Source: Lucinisca nassula (taxonomy: Eukaryota; Mollusca; Bivalvia; Lucinida; Lucinidae). Taken from it: 64,000 bases of DNA. The first letter of the stretch is position 1. Every line of letters starts with the position of its first letter. Below, piece by piece: positions 53,330 through 64,000 of the stretch. The stretch is from positions 151,941 through 215,940 of the forward strand of contig CAUZLF010000262.1 of NCBI GenBank assembly GCA_963580285.1, written 5' to 3'. A model generated the notes under the pieces. It was not told where the DNA came from and searched no databases. It was given only the letters and a program-made list of their open reading frames with translations. The position numbers and the translations under genes were made by a program.

Positions 53330-53690
53330 CCTAGCTCCTTATAATAACACACCCGTACAATATAGTGCAGTTTTTATATCTCCAAAATGGTGACTTTTCC
53401 ATTGAAAATCTGTGATTTTTTCTTTATTAATATACTCAAAACATAAGTTCGGGGTACTTGTTAGAACTGCCTCATCAGGGGTACTGACTAAGCAGTTTGC
53501 TTCAGGCACCCAGACTGCTTTAAATCCAAATTTTACATTAAGTTAATAAGCATTTTTTATTCAAAACTTAGACGCGGGACAAAAATTTAGGCGCCTTGGG
53601 CGACTGGGCACTTATCAGTCTGTATCGCTGCTCATTGAGGAGGTTCTAATGAGTACCCACGACCTATGTCTTGGAGTTGAAATAAGCAAA
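53330..53690 (+). repeat. HP-family hairpin MITE with an insertion in its loop
   Basis: Left arm ends CTGCCTCATCAGG (about 53480); right arm starts CTCATTGAGGAGGTTC (53632). The 150-bp insertion is the repeat also at 52290. Confidence 0.6.
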
Positions 53691-54660
53691 ACTAGAAATT
53701 GTTTTTCTACTAAAACACAGATGTCTCCCCCCTTTTTGACCTCTAAGTATGACCTTGACATCGGAGGTTTTGACCTGGGTCTTGTGTGCAACACATCATC
53801 TAATGAAGATGAACATTTCTGCAAAGTAACTTTAAAAAGTTCATAGAGAAATAAGAAAGTTATTTACCGTACACAAAAAGCCCTTTTTTACCTTTGACCT
53901 CTAAATATCATGGTCTTGACCATTGAGGTACAACATCGTATCATGATGGTTTAACATTTCTGCCACATAGTTTCATAATCCATCAAAGAATAAGAAAGTT
54001 ATTGACTGTACACAAAAAAGGCCCCTTTTTTACCTTTGACCTCTAGGTATGACCTTGACATTGGAGGTATGGACCTTGGTCTTGCACACAACTCATCATC
54101 TAATGAAGGTGAATATTTCTGCATGGTTACTTTAAAAAGTCCATCCAGAAATAAAAACAGTTATTGACTGGACACACAAAAAAAATACTTTTTTTTACCT
54201 TTGACCTCTTAGTATGACCTTGACTTTGGAGGTACCAACCTGGGTCTAGTGCACAACACATCTACTCATGATGGTTAACATTACTGGCAAGTAATTTCAC
54301 AATCTATCAGGAATATGAAAGTTATTGACTGAACACTAAAATGACCCCTTCTTGGACCTTTGACCTCTTGGTATGACCTTGACCTTTAAGGTACCAACAT
54401 GGGTCATGCAAGAGACACATTGTCTCATTGTGGTTAACATTTCCGCCAAGTAATTTCAAAATCCATCTACAAATAAAAAAGTTATTGATCAAACACGAAA
54501 AAAGGCCCTTTTTTACCTTTGACCTCTAAGTATGACCTTGACCTTGGAGGTACCAACCTGCCTCATGCACGCCACACATCGTCTCATGGTTGTTAATATT
54601 TCTGCCAAGTAATTTCAAAATCCATCTGAAAATAAGAAAGGTATTGACCGGACACGATTT
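53691..54660 (+). repeat. H-family ~161-bp array, six monomers
   Basis: Marks TTTGACCTCTAAGTATGACC and AAGAAAGTTATTGACTG. It ends with GACCGGACACGATTTGCCCA as at 47375 and has no terminal hairpin. 54722-54806 is a 3' fragment of SINE-D (minus); 54807-55019 shows nothing. Confidence 0.75.
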
Positions 54661-55019
54661 GCCCATACAATATATTAAATGTGAAGTTTTAACTTGCTCA
54701 TACTGGCTGAAAACAGAACTTTGCTTGTTTGTTTTGGAGTTTAACGGCCCAGTCAACACTATTTAAGTCATTTTTTAGCCAGTCAGTTTACCTATCCACA
54801 CTTTACTAGCTATCTAATAGTATATATAGGTGAATAAAAAAGCAAACAAGAGATTCATAGATTAAATAATATATATTTCTTCATCAAAACAATTTTACGA
54901 TCGATCCGCAAACACGTTGCTTCAAAATTGGGACTTCCTGAATTTTTCAGTGGGACTTCCAGATTTCAAGGGTAGGAAGTTTTGGACTTCCTGAATTTGG
55001 GAGTTAATGGAAGCCCTGC

Positions 55020-55170
55020 CTAAAAACACGAAAATTTTAGACGAAAAATTGTGAGAATTTCCTTATTTCTGCTCAAAATATAGAGATAAGAAAAATATCG
55101 TTTTCCCCTGCCAAACCCCAGTTTTACCATATAAAAGTGGGGTTCAAGGGGGTCAGAATTATATAGGTGT
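55020..55170 (+). repeat. HP-family half copy
   Basis: TTCCTTATTTCTGCTCAAAA then the right flank CCAAACCCCAGTTTTACC; the hairpin is deleted. Confidence 0.6.
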
Positions 55171-55359
55171 GTTTTTGTGATGCTGATTTTGTATGAGCTA
55201 AGGTCAGGTCAAATTCATTATCTACTGGTATATTTGGGATCTAGGGCTTGATATGCTGGAACTTGCTAGCTTTGGCACTGATACGTCAAAACTTGGCAAG
55301 CTGAAAGCAGATCCTGGAAGAGCATTCCACAACTTTCACTGGATGATTACAAGTGATTA

Positions 55360-56290
55360 ACAAGATGTGTTTGTGAAACACTGATGCCCCCGGACAGTGC
55401 ATGTTAAATATGAAGGTAGTATCACTAAGCAATCTTAAAAAAGTAGGTCAAGGTCACAAGGTCAAAAAATTATGGGACCGTTGGAAAGGTCTGGTGACAT
55501 AGAATGCACATGTGAACTAGAGCTGCCGCCTAACGGGCGCCAATTATGCCCCGCATGCGTTGTCCGACAAATTTTTACAAGTATTTGACCTTGAGGAAGG
55601 TCAACGTAAAGGTCAAGGTCAGGTTTGTGTATATCAATCTTAAGTACTAGTGGCAAGGTGTGTGGTGTGTGAATATTAAAGAAATCGGTCAAAGAATAAG
55701 GAAGTTATGAGCAATGTTAAAGTTTTTTGTAACGGACTCAGGTTTGTGTGTATCAATCTTAAGTACTAGTGGCAAGGTGTGTGGTGTGTGAATATTAAAG
55801 AAATCGGTTAAAGAATAAGGAAGTTATGAGCAATGTTAAAGTTTTTTTGTAACGGACCGACGACAGACACCGACGACAGACGACAAGCTGACTCCTATAT
55901 ACCCCCTTCAAACTTCGTTTGCGGGGGTATAAATATGAAAGCCCTATCACTTACCAATCGAAAGTTATGGCGAATGATAAAGTTTTTAAAGAGTAGGTCA
56001 AACGTCAAGGTCAATGTCACAAGATAAAAAATTATGGTACCACTGAAAAGGTCTTGTGAAAAAGAATGCACATGTGAAATATGAAAGCCCTATCACTTAC
56101 CAATCGGAAGTTATGGACTATGTTAAAGTTTCTAAAAAGTATGTCAAACATCAAGGTCAAAAATTACGTACCACTAGAAAGGTCTTGTGACAAGGAATGC
56201 ACATGTGAAATATGAAAGCCCTATCACTTATCAATCGAAAGTTATGGCCAATGTTAAAGTTATAAAAAAAATTCAAGGGGAGATTATTCA
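55360..56290 (+). mobile_element. Helentron-like element E5a, 3' end not seen
   Basis: ACAAGA, perfect 5' hairpin GTGTTTGTGAAACAC (55367-55381), motif ATGCCCCCGG. Three ~131-bp monomers follow (GAATGCACATGTGAAATATG), one interrupted by E5b. Confidence 0.65.
55516..55931 (+). mobile_element. Helentron-like element E5b nested in E5a
   Basis: 416 bp. ACTAGA start, imperfect hairpin, motif TATGCCCCGC, two monomers with TCTTAAGTACTAGTGGCAAG, GACGACAGACACCGACGAC, and 3' hairpin TATACCCCC...GGGGGTATA (55898-55931). Removing it restores the E5a monomer exactly as seen at 56064 and 56195. Confidence 0.88.
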
Positions 56291-56887
56291 GCCAAAAATG
56301 ACAACAGACTTATGGCCCTTGGTCAGAATGTAGCCCTTGTGATGGTGAATAAGTGTGTGTGAAGTTTCATGGGGCTAGGTCAAATGCGTCCAATGGCCTG
56401 AGAATGCCAGCACTGATATTTCTTACAGCTGGGTATGACAAAATTGTGCAGAGGCACAGTGCCCATATTGTTCACAATACAGTGATCAAATGTTGTGGCA
56501 TGTGACCTTGTTGTCAGTCCATACAAAGTGATGAGAGACCCAATAATTAAGAGCCAGTGCTCTTACCCACTAGTTCACCTATGCACGTTTACTTGGTTTC
56601 TAACACATTGCAAATTGGGGTTTTGTAAATGGCTTATTATAATCAGTTTTGAAAGAAAATCTACTGAATTAAATTAGAAATGTATAGTAAAATATATCTT
56701 GATACTTGTTAATGTAAGTTTTACTCTTTGCTGTTAAAATTTGCTTGACTTTTCTCAGATACATGTAACTGAGATCATGGAGTCTTCTTGATCGACACAG
56801 TGGAGCCCTGTAGCTCAGTGATAAATTCACTTGCCTCCCAAGCTAGAGCCCTCTCCCTCAGTTCGATTCCCTATAGCTAAAATGAAT
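56291..56887. other. Intron 1 spacer with tRNA-like fragments
   Basis: 56533-56580 is a SINE-B head fragment (minus). 56803-56880 is a tRNA-like head (CCCTGTAGCTCAGTGATAAA; CAGTTCGATTCCC) without a recognisable body. Otherwise nothing. Confidence 0.5.
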
Positions 56888-57128
56888 TGTTTGAGTTGAT
56901 GTTTTACGTCCCCGTTAACACTATTTAGTTCATTTCGGAGATGTTGCTTCCAATTTTGTGGGACTTTGACATCTCCAGCCATGCCGCCCAAACAAACCCA
57001 AAAGGGTAGGGACGGTTCAACTTGCACCACTTTGCCTGGGCAGGCTTAGATCCGCTAAACAGTTTACCAGTACTCATGTGTGACCGATTTCAGCTTTGCA
57101 TGGAAGTATCATGTAACCCAATCTATAC
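56888..57128 (-). mobile_element. SINE-C copy
   Basis: Plus strand reads TTTTACGTCCCCGTTAACAC, CCAATTTTGTGGGACTTT and GCATGGAAGTATCATGTAAC. Middle partly deleted. Confidence 0.7.
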
Positions 57129-58022
57129 TGAAGGCAACTTCTAACGCAATACAATAGGCAAGTATGTCAGCATCCAGTGCAGCCTCAAACAGTATCACAA
57201 CTGCAGGGTTCAACATTAACCCAAAACCGATGGACATTGTCCAGTGAAAAACTGGTCAGGTCTAGTAAGGTCAGTGGTTGGCTGGTCCAAATGGTCCAGT
57301 TGAAAATCTGCTATCACAATTATTAAACTCCATGTTTTCAACTCATTTACCATAAAATGTTTGTGTGTTTCAGTTTGTTTCTGTAGTTTAATTATGTAAA
57401 TAATTAATAATAGAAATAATCTGATGACTGCAGAACAAATATATCAGTTTAAGATGATTTTCATCATTTCTTCGGTTCAGTTGAACTTAGATTAGGTCCA
57501 TTGCATCCCAAAAGTTACAGGACCACCTTGTCCAGTTATTGAAAAAGTTAATGTCAAACCCTGAACTTGAGCAGGCACCCATGCTAGAGTGGAATAATTT
57601 GCAGCTGAATGATATCCACCCTGAGATGCCAACTTCTGCAACTGAAGGTCAGATGGTTTTCTCCGGGTAATCCGGTTTTCGCGCACATCTGATTAATGAT
57701 CTGCTCGAAATAAGTTAAGTTTTCTTGAAAAGGCTAAAAACCCACCCCCATAAATGTTATCAGCCATTTTGCTTAGACAATGGGTTATTGATGTGCAGCA
57801 GTTATCAATGCTGCTGGTGGCCATATCAGGTACTGTGATTTTGTACTGAGATTACAAGTGTTATTGGAATTGACCCCTATTTTGTGTCTACTCTTTGTGC
57901 TACATGTTCAAAATACATGAGATTTTCTAGAATTGATATCATTGAAATGTGTGGTGTAATGATTTTATTGTTTACGCCTACTGGCATAGACAATCTTAAG
58001 GGTGACCTTTCCTCTGGAAGCA
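57129..58022. other. Intron 1 spacer with a SINE-B 3' fragment
   Basis: 57625-57745 matches the SINE-B body (GAAGGTCAGATGGTTTTCTC, CTGATTAATGATCTGCTCGA) without its tRNA head. The rest is unassigned. Confidence 0.5.
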
Positions 58023-58031
58023 TTTAAGAAA

Positions 58032-60967
58032 GGCAGTGGCTATTCGTACGGCCCCGTACGAATAGCCTGTATTGGCTAATCGTACGGCCCCGTACAATTA
58101 GCCTGTACTGGATAATCGTACGGCCCCGTACGTTTAGCCAGTATAGGCTATATTGGCTAATCGTACGGCTATGAATAGGTTAAAATATATCTTGCGAATA
58201 TTAAATATGTATTGGGCAGTATGAAACAGAATTATATTATTTATTTAAATATTAATATCGATGGTATATACATGCGACAGAAACAATTTAATTGTTTAAT
58301 AGTATCATCAATTATCAGTTTGTTTAGGATGGAAAGTTAATGAAATTAATTGCTTAATCATCGTTTTCGGCTAAGACTGATGTTTTAGCTTCTTAGTTCT
58401 GGCGTTTAAGTGGCCGATAATGCTACGTACTACGTGAAAAACACTTTGAAAACGGCCTTCAGATGAGTCGCGGTATAGATCAATGTTAAGGATTGACGGT
58501 ATACTTTAAAAGCTGTGTCAAAATACTTAAGTACCCATAATTAAAATAATTAATTTTGTTCGCTTAATATAAACAAGGTAAGCTACAAGCAAGATGTTAT
58601 TTCTCCCAGAATGGAGATATCATTGAGTGTGGGTGAAAAATTTCCAAGTTATAGTGCTTTGGAAAGCAAAATTGAACAGTATCAGCGTTCTAACTGCGTT
58701 CAATTTTATAAGCGCAGTTCGCGCACAATTTCGGCTGCTAAAGGCAGATGCCCTAAAAAGTCTTTCAATGAGGCTCTTAAAGTGTCCGAAATAATGTTTA
58801 GCTGCATCCATGGCGGGAAGACCTTCAAAACTGAATGCACAGGGAAACGTAATCCGAGGTATTGTTATGATGTTTTCTAACATATTTTTATTTTTTCAAT
58901 TTCCTTAACTTACTTAAATGTTAAGCTACTTGCATTTCTCTAAACATTTTCTTCCTATTTAAGCTTTGACAGTATGCATAGCAGATGAGTTTATAGAACT
59001 CATCATATAAGCGACCGCTGAAGGATAATATTTCTGCCCAGAACATGGATTTGGGTACCCGTTAGAACCGCCATCGGCGAGGCGGTTCTAACAAGTAACT
59101 ACGATTTTAATTATCAACAGAAATAAGAAAAATAGTGTGCACCCCTGTAAAGTGTTACAATAAAAGGTGGCGTTTAAGGGGATCCAAAATATAAAGGCTT
59201 GTTTCCGTGATGTTGTTCTGATGCACAGGCTGAGGGGATGCACAGGCTGATCTCCCTGAGGGATGGAGCGGCGCAAACAATATCATTATTAAAACTTTGC
59301 ATTTAACCTGTATCAATACAAAACTGCCCTCGTAGTGAACAACAAATATATTGATAAGATTGGGTAGATGCGCAGACTGATAATTGTGCCATCGATATTT
59401 CCACATGGTATGAACAATTCAGTCTGCAGCATTACGATAACACACCCGTGCGACAAAGTGCATTTTTTTCACATCTCCGAAATGGCTACACGCCTATTCA
59501 AATACATTGTGACCTTTATCGCCGAAAAAAAAAAAAGAAATTTTTTTAATGAAAAATTGTGATATTTTTTATTTTTGCTCAAAAAATAGATTGTGGGTAC
59601 CCGCTTGAGGCGGTTCTAACGAGTACCCACAATATATTTTTTAGAGCAGAAATAAGAAAAATAAGGTTTATCCCTGTAAACCCCAGTTTCACTATATATA
59701 AAAGTGGGGTTCAAGGGGGTCGGAATTGAGCCGGTCAGTTTACGTGGAAGCATCATGCAGCACATCTATTTCTTCAAGCTCCGATGGGCGGGGTCCGTAG
59801 CCATTACGATAACATACCCGTGCGACATAATGAGGCGGTTCTAACGAGTACCCACAACCTATGACTTAGAGCAGAAATAAAAAAAGATAATGTACACCCC
59901 CATAAACCCCAGTTTTCTTTGAATAAAGTGGGGTTTAGGATGGTGTTCATTTCATGGGCTTGTTCACGTGATGGCTACCGAGACCAGACTGTTAAAAATA
60001 GCTATATTTAATGTTTTTTAACATTCACATGTTAACATTTTTATACATTCCCAGTAACACGAAACTATATAACAACGTCGCTGCAAATTCGTGACAGTAG
60101 AGCGACGTTTTGACTTTGTGTTAGCTGGGTGTGGTTATTACTTTTTCCCCATTGTTAAATTGCTGAATGTAGCTCACAAATGTGCCTGTTACTGTTGAAA
60201 CCATACATTTGATTTCTAAATGTACAATACGTCGTTATCACACAACGTCAAAACAACGTCGTTAAAACGTTGCTGCAAAGAAGTGTCATTGCAGCGACTT
60301 TGTAGCGACGTTGTGTGTCTGCTGGGTTTTTGTTAATACTTTTTACCCTTTGTTAAATTCTGTGGAACATAGTTTAGAAATGTGCCTATTACTTTTGAAA
60401 GCATACATTTGATTCTAGAATGTACAATACATCGTAATATACATCTTCTTATGTGCTTTTGAATAATTGCCATGAAGTGTTCTGCAGATAAGGAAAATAA
60501 ACTGTAATTATTTACTTTGTGTGTTTGTTTGTTTTCTACCACGCCCTTTGTGTGTTCGTTTGGTGTTTTTCGACCCTGTCAACAGCTAAGGTCATGTCTG
60601 GTCGGTCAATTACATTCACGGTTCCTTGACAGGCTTAGACCCTCTAAGCGGTTTACTAGTAACTGATAACAGGTGGTCTAAATTATAATTTCCCAACTGC
60701 AGCCCAAACAGTCATCGATAAAAATTATTCCTTTTTTTAAGTCTTTCTAATTAAAGTCATGCCAGACAATTAATACGCACTTTACAAGATTGCAAAGTAA
60801 ATGTAGCCGTACGATACCGAACTAGAAGGGCCGTACGATTAGCCAATATAGCCTATATTGGCTAAAAGTACGGGGCCGTACGATTAGCCAATACAGGCTA
60901 ATCGTACGGGGCCGTACGATTAGCCAATGCAGGCTATTCGTACGGGGCCGTACGAATAGCCACTGCC
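58032..60967 (+). mobile_element. Mutator-like (MULE) element, 138-bp TIRs, 9-bp target duplication
   Basis: 2936 bp. TIRs 58032-58169 and 60830-60967 are about 95% identical, start GGCAGTGGCTATTCG, and consist of repeated CGTACGGCCCCGTACG-type palindromic units separated by GGCTAAT. TTTAAGAAA flanks the element at 58023-58031 and 60968-60976. Long TIRs and a 9-bp duplication are typical of Mutator-like elements, as is the first exon at 58611. Inside are HP copies (59030-59210, 59440-59735, 59800-59975), SINE-C fragments (59737-59802, 60545-60665) and a ~192-bp tandem duplication (60075-60440). Confidence 0.88.
58611..58858 (+). CDS. MULE transposase first exon (FAR1/ZSWIM-like N-terminal domain), partial
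   Basis: Starts MEISLSVGEKFPSYSALESK. The pattern VGEkFpSY-x2-LE-x-KI, then FYKRSSRTISAA, RCPKKSFNEALK and SCIHGGKTF, is the N-terminal zinc-binding domain shared by Mutator-like transposases and the ZSWIM1/3 proteins derived from them. It ends at a good donor, GAG|GTATTG (58858/58859), or reads through to a stop at 58880. No exon for the DDE or SWIM domains was found before the right TIR, so the element is non-autonomous. Confidence 0.7.
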
Positions 60968-61808
60968 TTTAAGAAAAGGTCATGACTGGTTGAATGTTAT
61001 TTTCTATTAGCATGTCATCCGTGTTATTGTCTACACCTGTGGGTGTAGGCTACCTAAGGTTTACTTTTGTTCCAGAAGCAGTAAAGAAAAGGCCATTACT
61101 GAATGAATGCTATGTTCTATTGACTGATCAGCAGTGTTATTTGTTATTATGATTAAAAAACGGGATTGACAGGAACACTTCCCTAAGTTTATCACACCCT
61201 CTGTTTTCTGAGTTCACATGATGTTGACTTCCATCCGAAGATACAGTACAACTTTTTCTGTTCGTTTTCACTAAAAGAAGGCAGATGCATCTGTTCTACT
61301 GACTTTTCATTTCCTTAGTACAAGTGGTTGTCATAGTAAAAGATTGGTAGTTTTGTTTATCTATATGAAACTGGAGTCAACTTGTGGAATCTTTGGCTAT
61401 TATAAGTTTCAGTATTTACTGGCACACTTATACAGAATACACATGAGCAGCTTTGTCATTCGACATTCTAATCCTATGCTGACACAAATTAATGTGCGCT
61501 AAGCGTAGACTCAAGCTTTTTATAAAAGCCAATACTTGTTCTTTGCATATGTCAACTTTGGTTTAATACAATTAATGCAAAAATAAATGAAATTTAAAAA
61601 AAATGGAATTATATGTGTTGGAAGATTCTTTGGGTCGATTCTTTCATATATTTCTAGAATGGTGAATGAATGTCATTTGACCTGTCACCAGTAACGATTC
61701 AGATTATGTTGCATCAGTTTTACCAAGCCACTTAAATTTCTAGGGGGAACTTTAATCTTTTCCCCGTTTTATTCAGTAATGCGCATTGTATGAAAATATG
61801 ATAACTAC
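60968..61808. other. Intron 1 start, no feature recognised
   Basis: AT-rich sequence between the MULE and exon 1. Only a short match (TGAATGTCATTTGACCTGTC, 61668) to the loop of the HP copy at 52660 was noticed. Confidence 0.5.
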
Positions 61809-61931
61809 TCTTGGTTTCTCTAATGTTATCGGTCTGAATCGATTGTTAAAGCTGTCAGCAAATACAACAGCTTGCAGAATATCTTCTTGTTTTAAATCAT
61901 CACTCCGACCACCTTTGGATTTTGGAGCCAT
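61809..61931 (-). CDS. EIF2B5: EIF2B5 exon 1 (start codon)
   Basis: First coding exon, 41 codons, starting MAPKSKGGRSDD and ending RPITLEKPR before the donor GTAGTT (phase 0). ILQAVVFADSFNNRF is the family-typical start of the nucleotidyltransferase-like domain (compare the usual Q-A-V-x-x-A-D-S-F motif). The start is supported by ACAAACATGG (A at -3, G at +4) and by the basic, low-complexity leader common in this protein. About 300 bp upstream the plus strand enters a CR1-like retrotransposon fragment, so promoter and 5' UTR must be short or lie beyond it. No TATA or CpG-rich promoter is evident. Confidence 0.93.
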
Positions 61932-62275
61932 GTTTGTTTTGTAGGCTCTCCCATTCTAATTAAAGGCTTGCCACTCTGGATTAACACAATACAAATTTGA
62001 TAATATCGGATAATACATCAAAATTTAATGCGAAAGAAAAAAATACAACTTCATTTATTTAATGTATCATTTCAATAAACAAACTTGAATAATTTTAAAG
62101 TGTTTAATGTACATGTACTTGACATAACCCCCCCCCCATCTTTTCTTAAGTGGTTTGGTCTTTAGATGTCTATTAGTATGATGCTCGTTTACTCCCGCAC
62201 GAAAATACAACATGCGATTTACGATTGTCAAGTTGCCCCCCGCCCCCCACCCCCCCCCCCCCCCCCCCCCACCCC
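61932..62275 (-). other. EIF2B5 5' flank, with poly-C tracts
   Basis: Should hold the 5' UTR and core promoter of EIF2B5. I see no TATA box, CpG cluster or clear initiator. C-tracts at 62128-62137 and 62236-62275 border the retrotransposon. Confidence 0.4.
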
Positions 62276-63888
62276 AGTTTCAATCTGCATTTACGCGTGA
62301 AACTGATGGTGAGCTACCAACTAAAGGTAATAGTCAGTTCCCCTCAATGGGGGACATAACAGTTGACCCAAACGGGGTCGCTAAACTGTTAGGTAAGCTC
62401 AAAATACATAAGGCATCTGGGCCGGATGACCTGAATGCCAGGGTGCTTAAAGAATGTGGTGCTGAAATTTCACCTGTGCTGGCCTTTATCTTCAATGAAT
62501 CACTTGCCCAGGGCACTGTACCAGATGACTGGCGACAAGCTAATGTTACCCCGGTCTATAAAAAAAGGAGAAAAATACGATGCAGCAAATTATAGACCAG
62601 TGTCGCTAACATGCATCTGTTGCAAAACCCTGGAGCATATAATAGTTAGTAACATCAACAGGCACCTAGCCTTTGAGAGCATTCTTGCTGACTGTCAACA
62701 TGGTTTCCGAAGTCAAAGGTCTTGCGAAACTCAATTAGTTCAGTTTTACCATGACATTGTGAGCAATCTGGATGGGGCCACAAGCCGTGGCCACAAACAG
62801 ACTGACTTGATTATCATGGACTTCGCTAAGGCCTTTGACAAGGTACCTCACAGGAGGCTATTGTATAAATTGGATTACTATGGGATAAGAGGATCCACAC
62901 ACAGGTGGATTAGCTCATGGCTCTCAGGGCGCTCACAACAAGTTGTACTTGATGGCCAAGCGTCTGATCCAGTCCCTGTTTTATCTGGTGTCCCCCAAGG
63001 TTCGGTCCTTGGACCGTCCTTTTCTTGGTATTCATTAATGATCTCCCTGACAATATCAGGTCATCTGTCCGTTTGTTTGCTGATGATTGTGTCCTTTATA
63101 TGAATATATATTCTTCTTCTGACTGTCTTATTCTACAAGATGACCTGAATCAACTAGCACAGTGGGAGGCCGATTGGCAGATGAAGTTCAATGTGGCCAA
63201 ATGTCATTCAATGAGGGTGTCGCGACACCCTCCGGACAAACAAATTAAGTTTGACTATAAACTACACCAGCAAATCTTGGAGCAGGTTCAATCCGCCAAA
63301 TATCTTGGTATCACCATCACTGATGATCTTGATTGGGGTCAACACGTTTCAGAAATAACATCAAAAGCAACTAGGACTTTAGAATTTCTTAGACGAAACT
63401 TGGCTTTTGCACCTAGGCAGACAAAGGATGTTGCATATAAAACATTGGTTCGCCCTCAGCTAGAATATGCATCACCCATTTGGCATCCCTATGTTAAAAC
63501 TCAGATTCAGCAGGTGGAGAAGGTGCAGAGGACAGCTGCTCGATCGACCTGCCGACGATGGCGCAATAGAAGCAGCGTCGGCGACATGCTTAACGAGCTA
63601 GAATGGCCGTCCCTAGAGGCCCGTCGTGAGCAGTCCTCTTTAACCTTCTTCTATAAGATACATTCAGGTACAGTGGCAATTAATAAAGATAAATACTTGA
63701 CCCCTGTGACAGTTTCAACCCGAACAAGGGCATCAAAAGTAAACAACTCACAGTATCACAGGTACCAGTCCTACAGTGATGCCCTGAAAAATTCCTTCTT
63801 CCCTAGGACTATTCCCCACTGGAATAGTATTCCCTCTTCTGTGGTGAATGCTAAGACTGCAGAGGAGTTCAAAGCCCATACAGTGTAA
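62276..63888 (+). pseudogene. CR1-like reverse transcriptase ORF, two frameshifts
   Basis: Endonuclease missing. Reverse-transcriptase blocks: FQSAFTRETDGELP, LKIHKASGPDDLNARVLKE, VPDDWRQANVTPVYKK (frameshift near 62567), NYRPVSLTCICCKTLEHII, CQHGFRSQRSCETQL, DLIIMDFAKAFDKVPHRRL, LSGVPQGSVLGP (frameshift near 63020), and catalytic RLFADDCVLY. The thumb and C-terminal part (KYLGITITDDLDWGQH, LEYASPIWHPY, VEKVQRTAAR) follows. Motif spelling fits the CR1/jockey-related group. Not functional. Confidence 0.87.
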
Positions 63889-63990
63889 GATTGAGACTCA
63901 GAGGTATGCGTTTTAGTATACCTCTGTTATTCAGATTGTAAATAGTTTTAAGGACCCATCCAGTGACTTCTTTTTTTTTAAGCTAAATTC
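62276..63990 (+). mobile_element. CR1-like non-LTR retrotransposon, 5'-truncated
   Basis: Starts abruptly after a poly-C tract within ORF2 and runs through the stop to a 3' region with stem AGGTATGCG..AGTATACCT (about 63902-63924). It lies head to head with EIF2B5. The 3' terminus may be at or past the window edge. Confidence 0.8.
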
Positions 63991-64000
63991 TAAATTTAGC

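Larger units (their letters stand above)
1419..61931 (-). other. EIF2B5: EIF2B5 gene span, 8 exons, 3' part outside the window
   Basis: Host gene for eIF2B epsilon, which with eIF2B gamma forms the catalytic subcomplex that exchanges GDP for GTP on eIF2 in the cytosol and is the target of the integrated stress response. The exons were found by reading the minus strand. Each is bounded by AG and GT, phases agree across every junction, and the joined product follows the eIF2B epsilon family from the initiator Met through residue 358 (metazoan proteins are about 700 residues). Introns from 5' to 3' are about 10.8, 2.5, 14.3, 3.0, 3.5, 14.2 and 11.1 kb; intron 8 leaves the window. All introns are packed with transposons and tandem repeats. 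The identity is recognised from family sequence, not from a search. Confidence 0.95.

Noticed and set aside
59088..60542. Minus-strand frames inside the MULE
   Set aside because: They overlap HP MITE copies and a tandem duplication and show no family similarity; not the missing transposase exons.
1..64000. LTR retrotransposon or endogenous virus
   Set aside because: No long terminal direct repeats, primer-binding site, gag, protease or integrase motifs were found.

Overview
The window is eukaryotic genomic DNA, most likely from a bivalve mollusc. This is inferred from the dense pearl/Helentron-type tandem-repeat elements, several tRNA-derived SINE families with (CAAA)n tails, and the AT-rich, intron-dominated layout. 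The species is not identified.

One host gene runs through almost the whole window on the minus strand: EIF2B5, encoding eIF2B epsilon, the catalytic subunit of the eIF2 guanine-nucleotide exchange factor. Eight small coding exons, with intact splice sites and consistent phases, lie at 61809-61931 (exon 1, start codon), 50843-50967, 48151-48336, 33693-33867, 30574-30729, 26987-27072, 12626-12748 and 1419-1519. They encode the first 358 residues: the nucleotidyltransferase-like domain and the start of the left-handed beta-helix. The catalytic C-terminal domain lies beyond the left edge. About 1.1 kb of coding sequence is spread over 60.5 kb. The introns are almost entirely mobile and repetitive DNA.

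Introns 8-7 (1-12.6 kb) hold SINEs, foldback MITEs, a Helentron-like element, a satellite carrying consensus estrogen-response palindromes (interrupted by a mariner and a SINE), two TTAA-flanked MITEs and a deleted Tigger/pogo element. Intron 6 (12.7-27 kb) is mainly two large Helentron-like elements head to tail (13.6-18.7 and 18.8-25.0 kb) with a nested Helentron-like element, SINE and non-LTR retrotransposon, followed by a second mariner. Introns 5-4 hold SINEs, a 191-bp tandem-repeat element, hairpin MITEs and palindromes. Exon 4 is squeezed between two MITEs. Intron 3 (33.9-48.1 kb) is a continuous run of satellite-like arrays belonging to several Helentron-like elements. Introns 2-1 (48.3-61.8 kb) hold SINEs, hairpin MITEs, further arrays and a 2.9-kb Mutator-like element with 138-bp terminal inverted repeats and a 9-bp target duplication. 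Upstream of exon 1 lies a 5'-truncated CR1-like retrotransposon, head to head with the gene.

The most interesting structure is the set of Helentron-like families. Their sequences are unrelated, but most complete copies share one architecture: ACTAGA/ACAAGA start, short 5' hairpin, subterminal motif, tandem-repeat core, GACGG/GACA microsatellite, and a 3' hairpin whose arm matches the 5' motif. Three of them have paralogous empty sites in this same window. These show insertion between two A residues (TT on the other strand) without target duplication. Several of the repeat cores also carry perfect nuclear-receptor binding palindromes.
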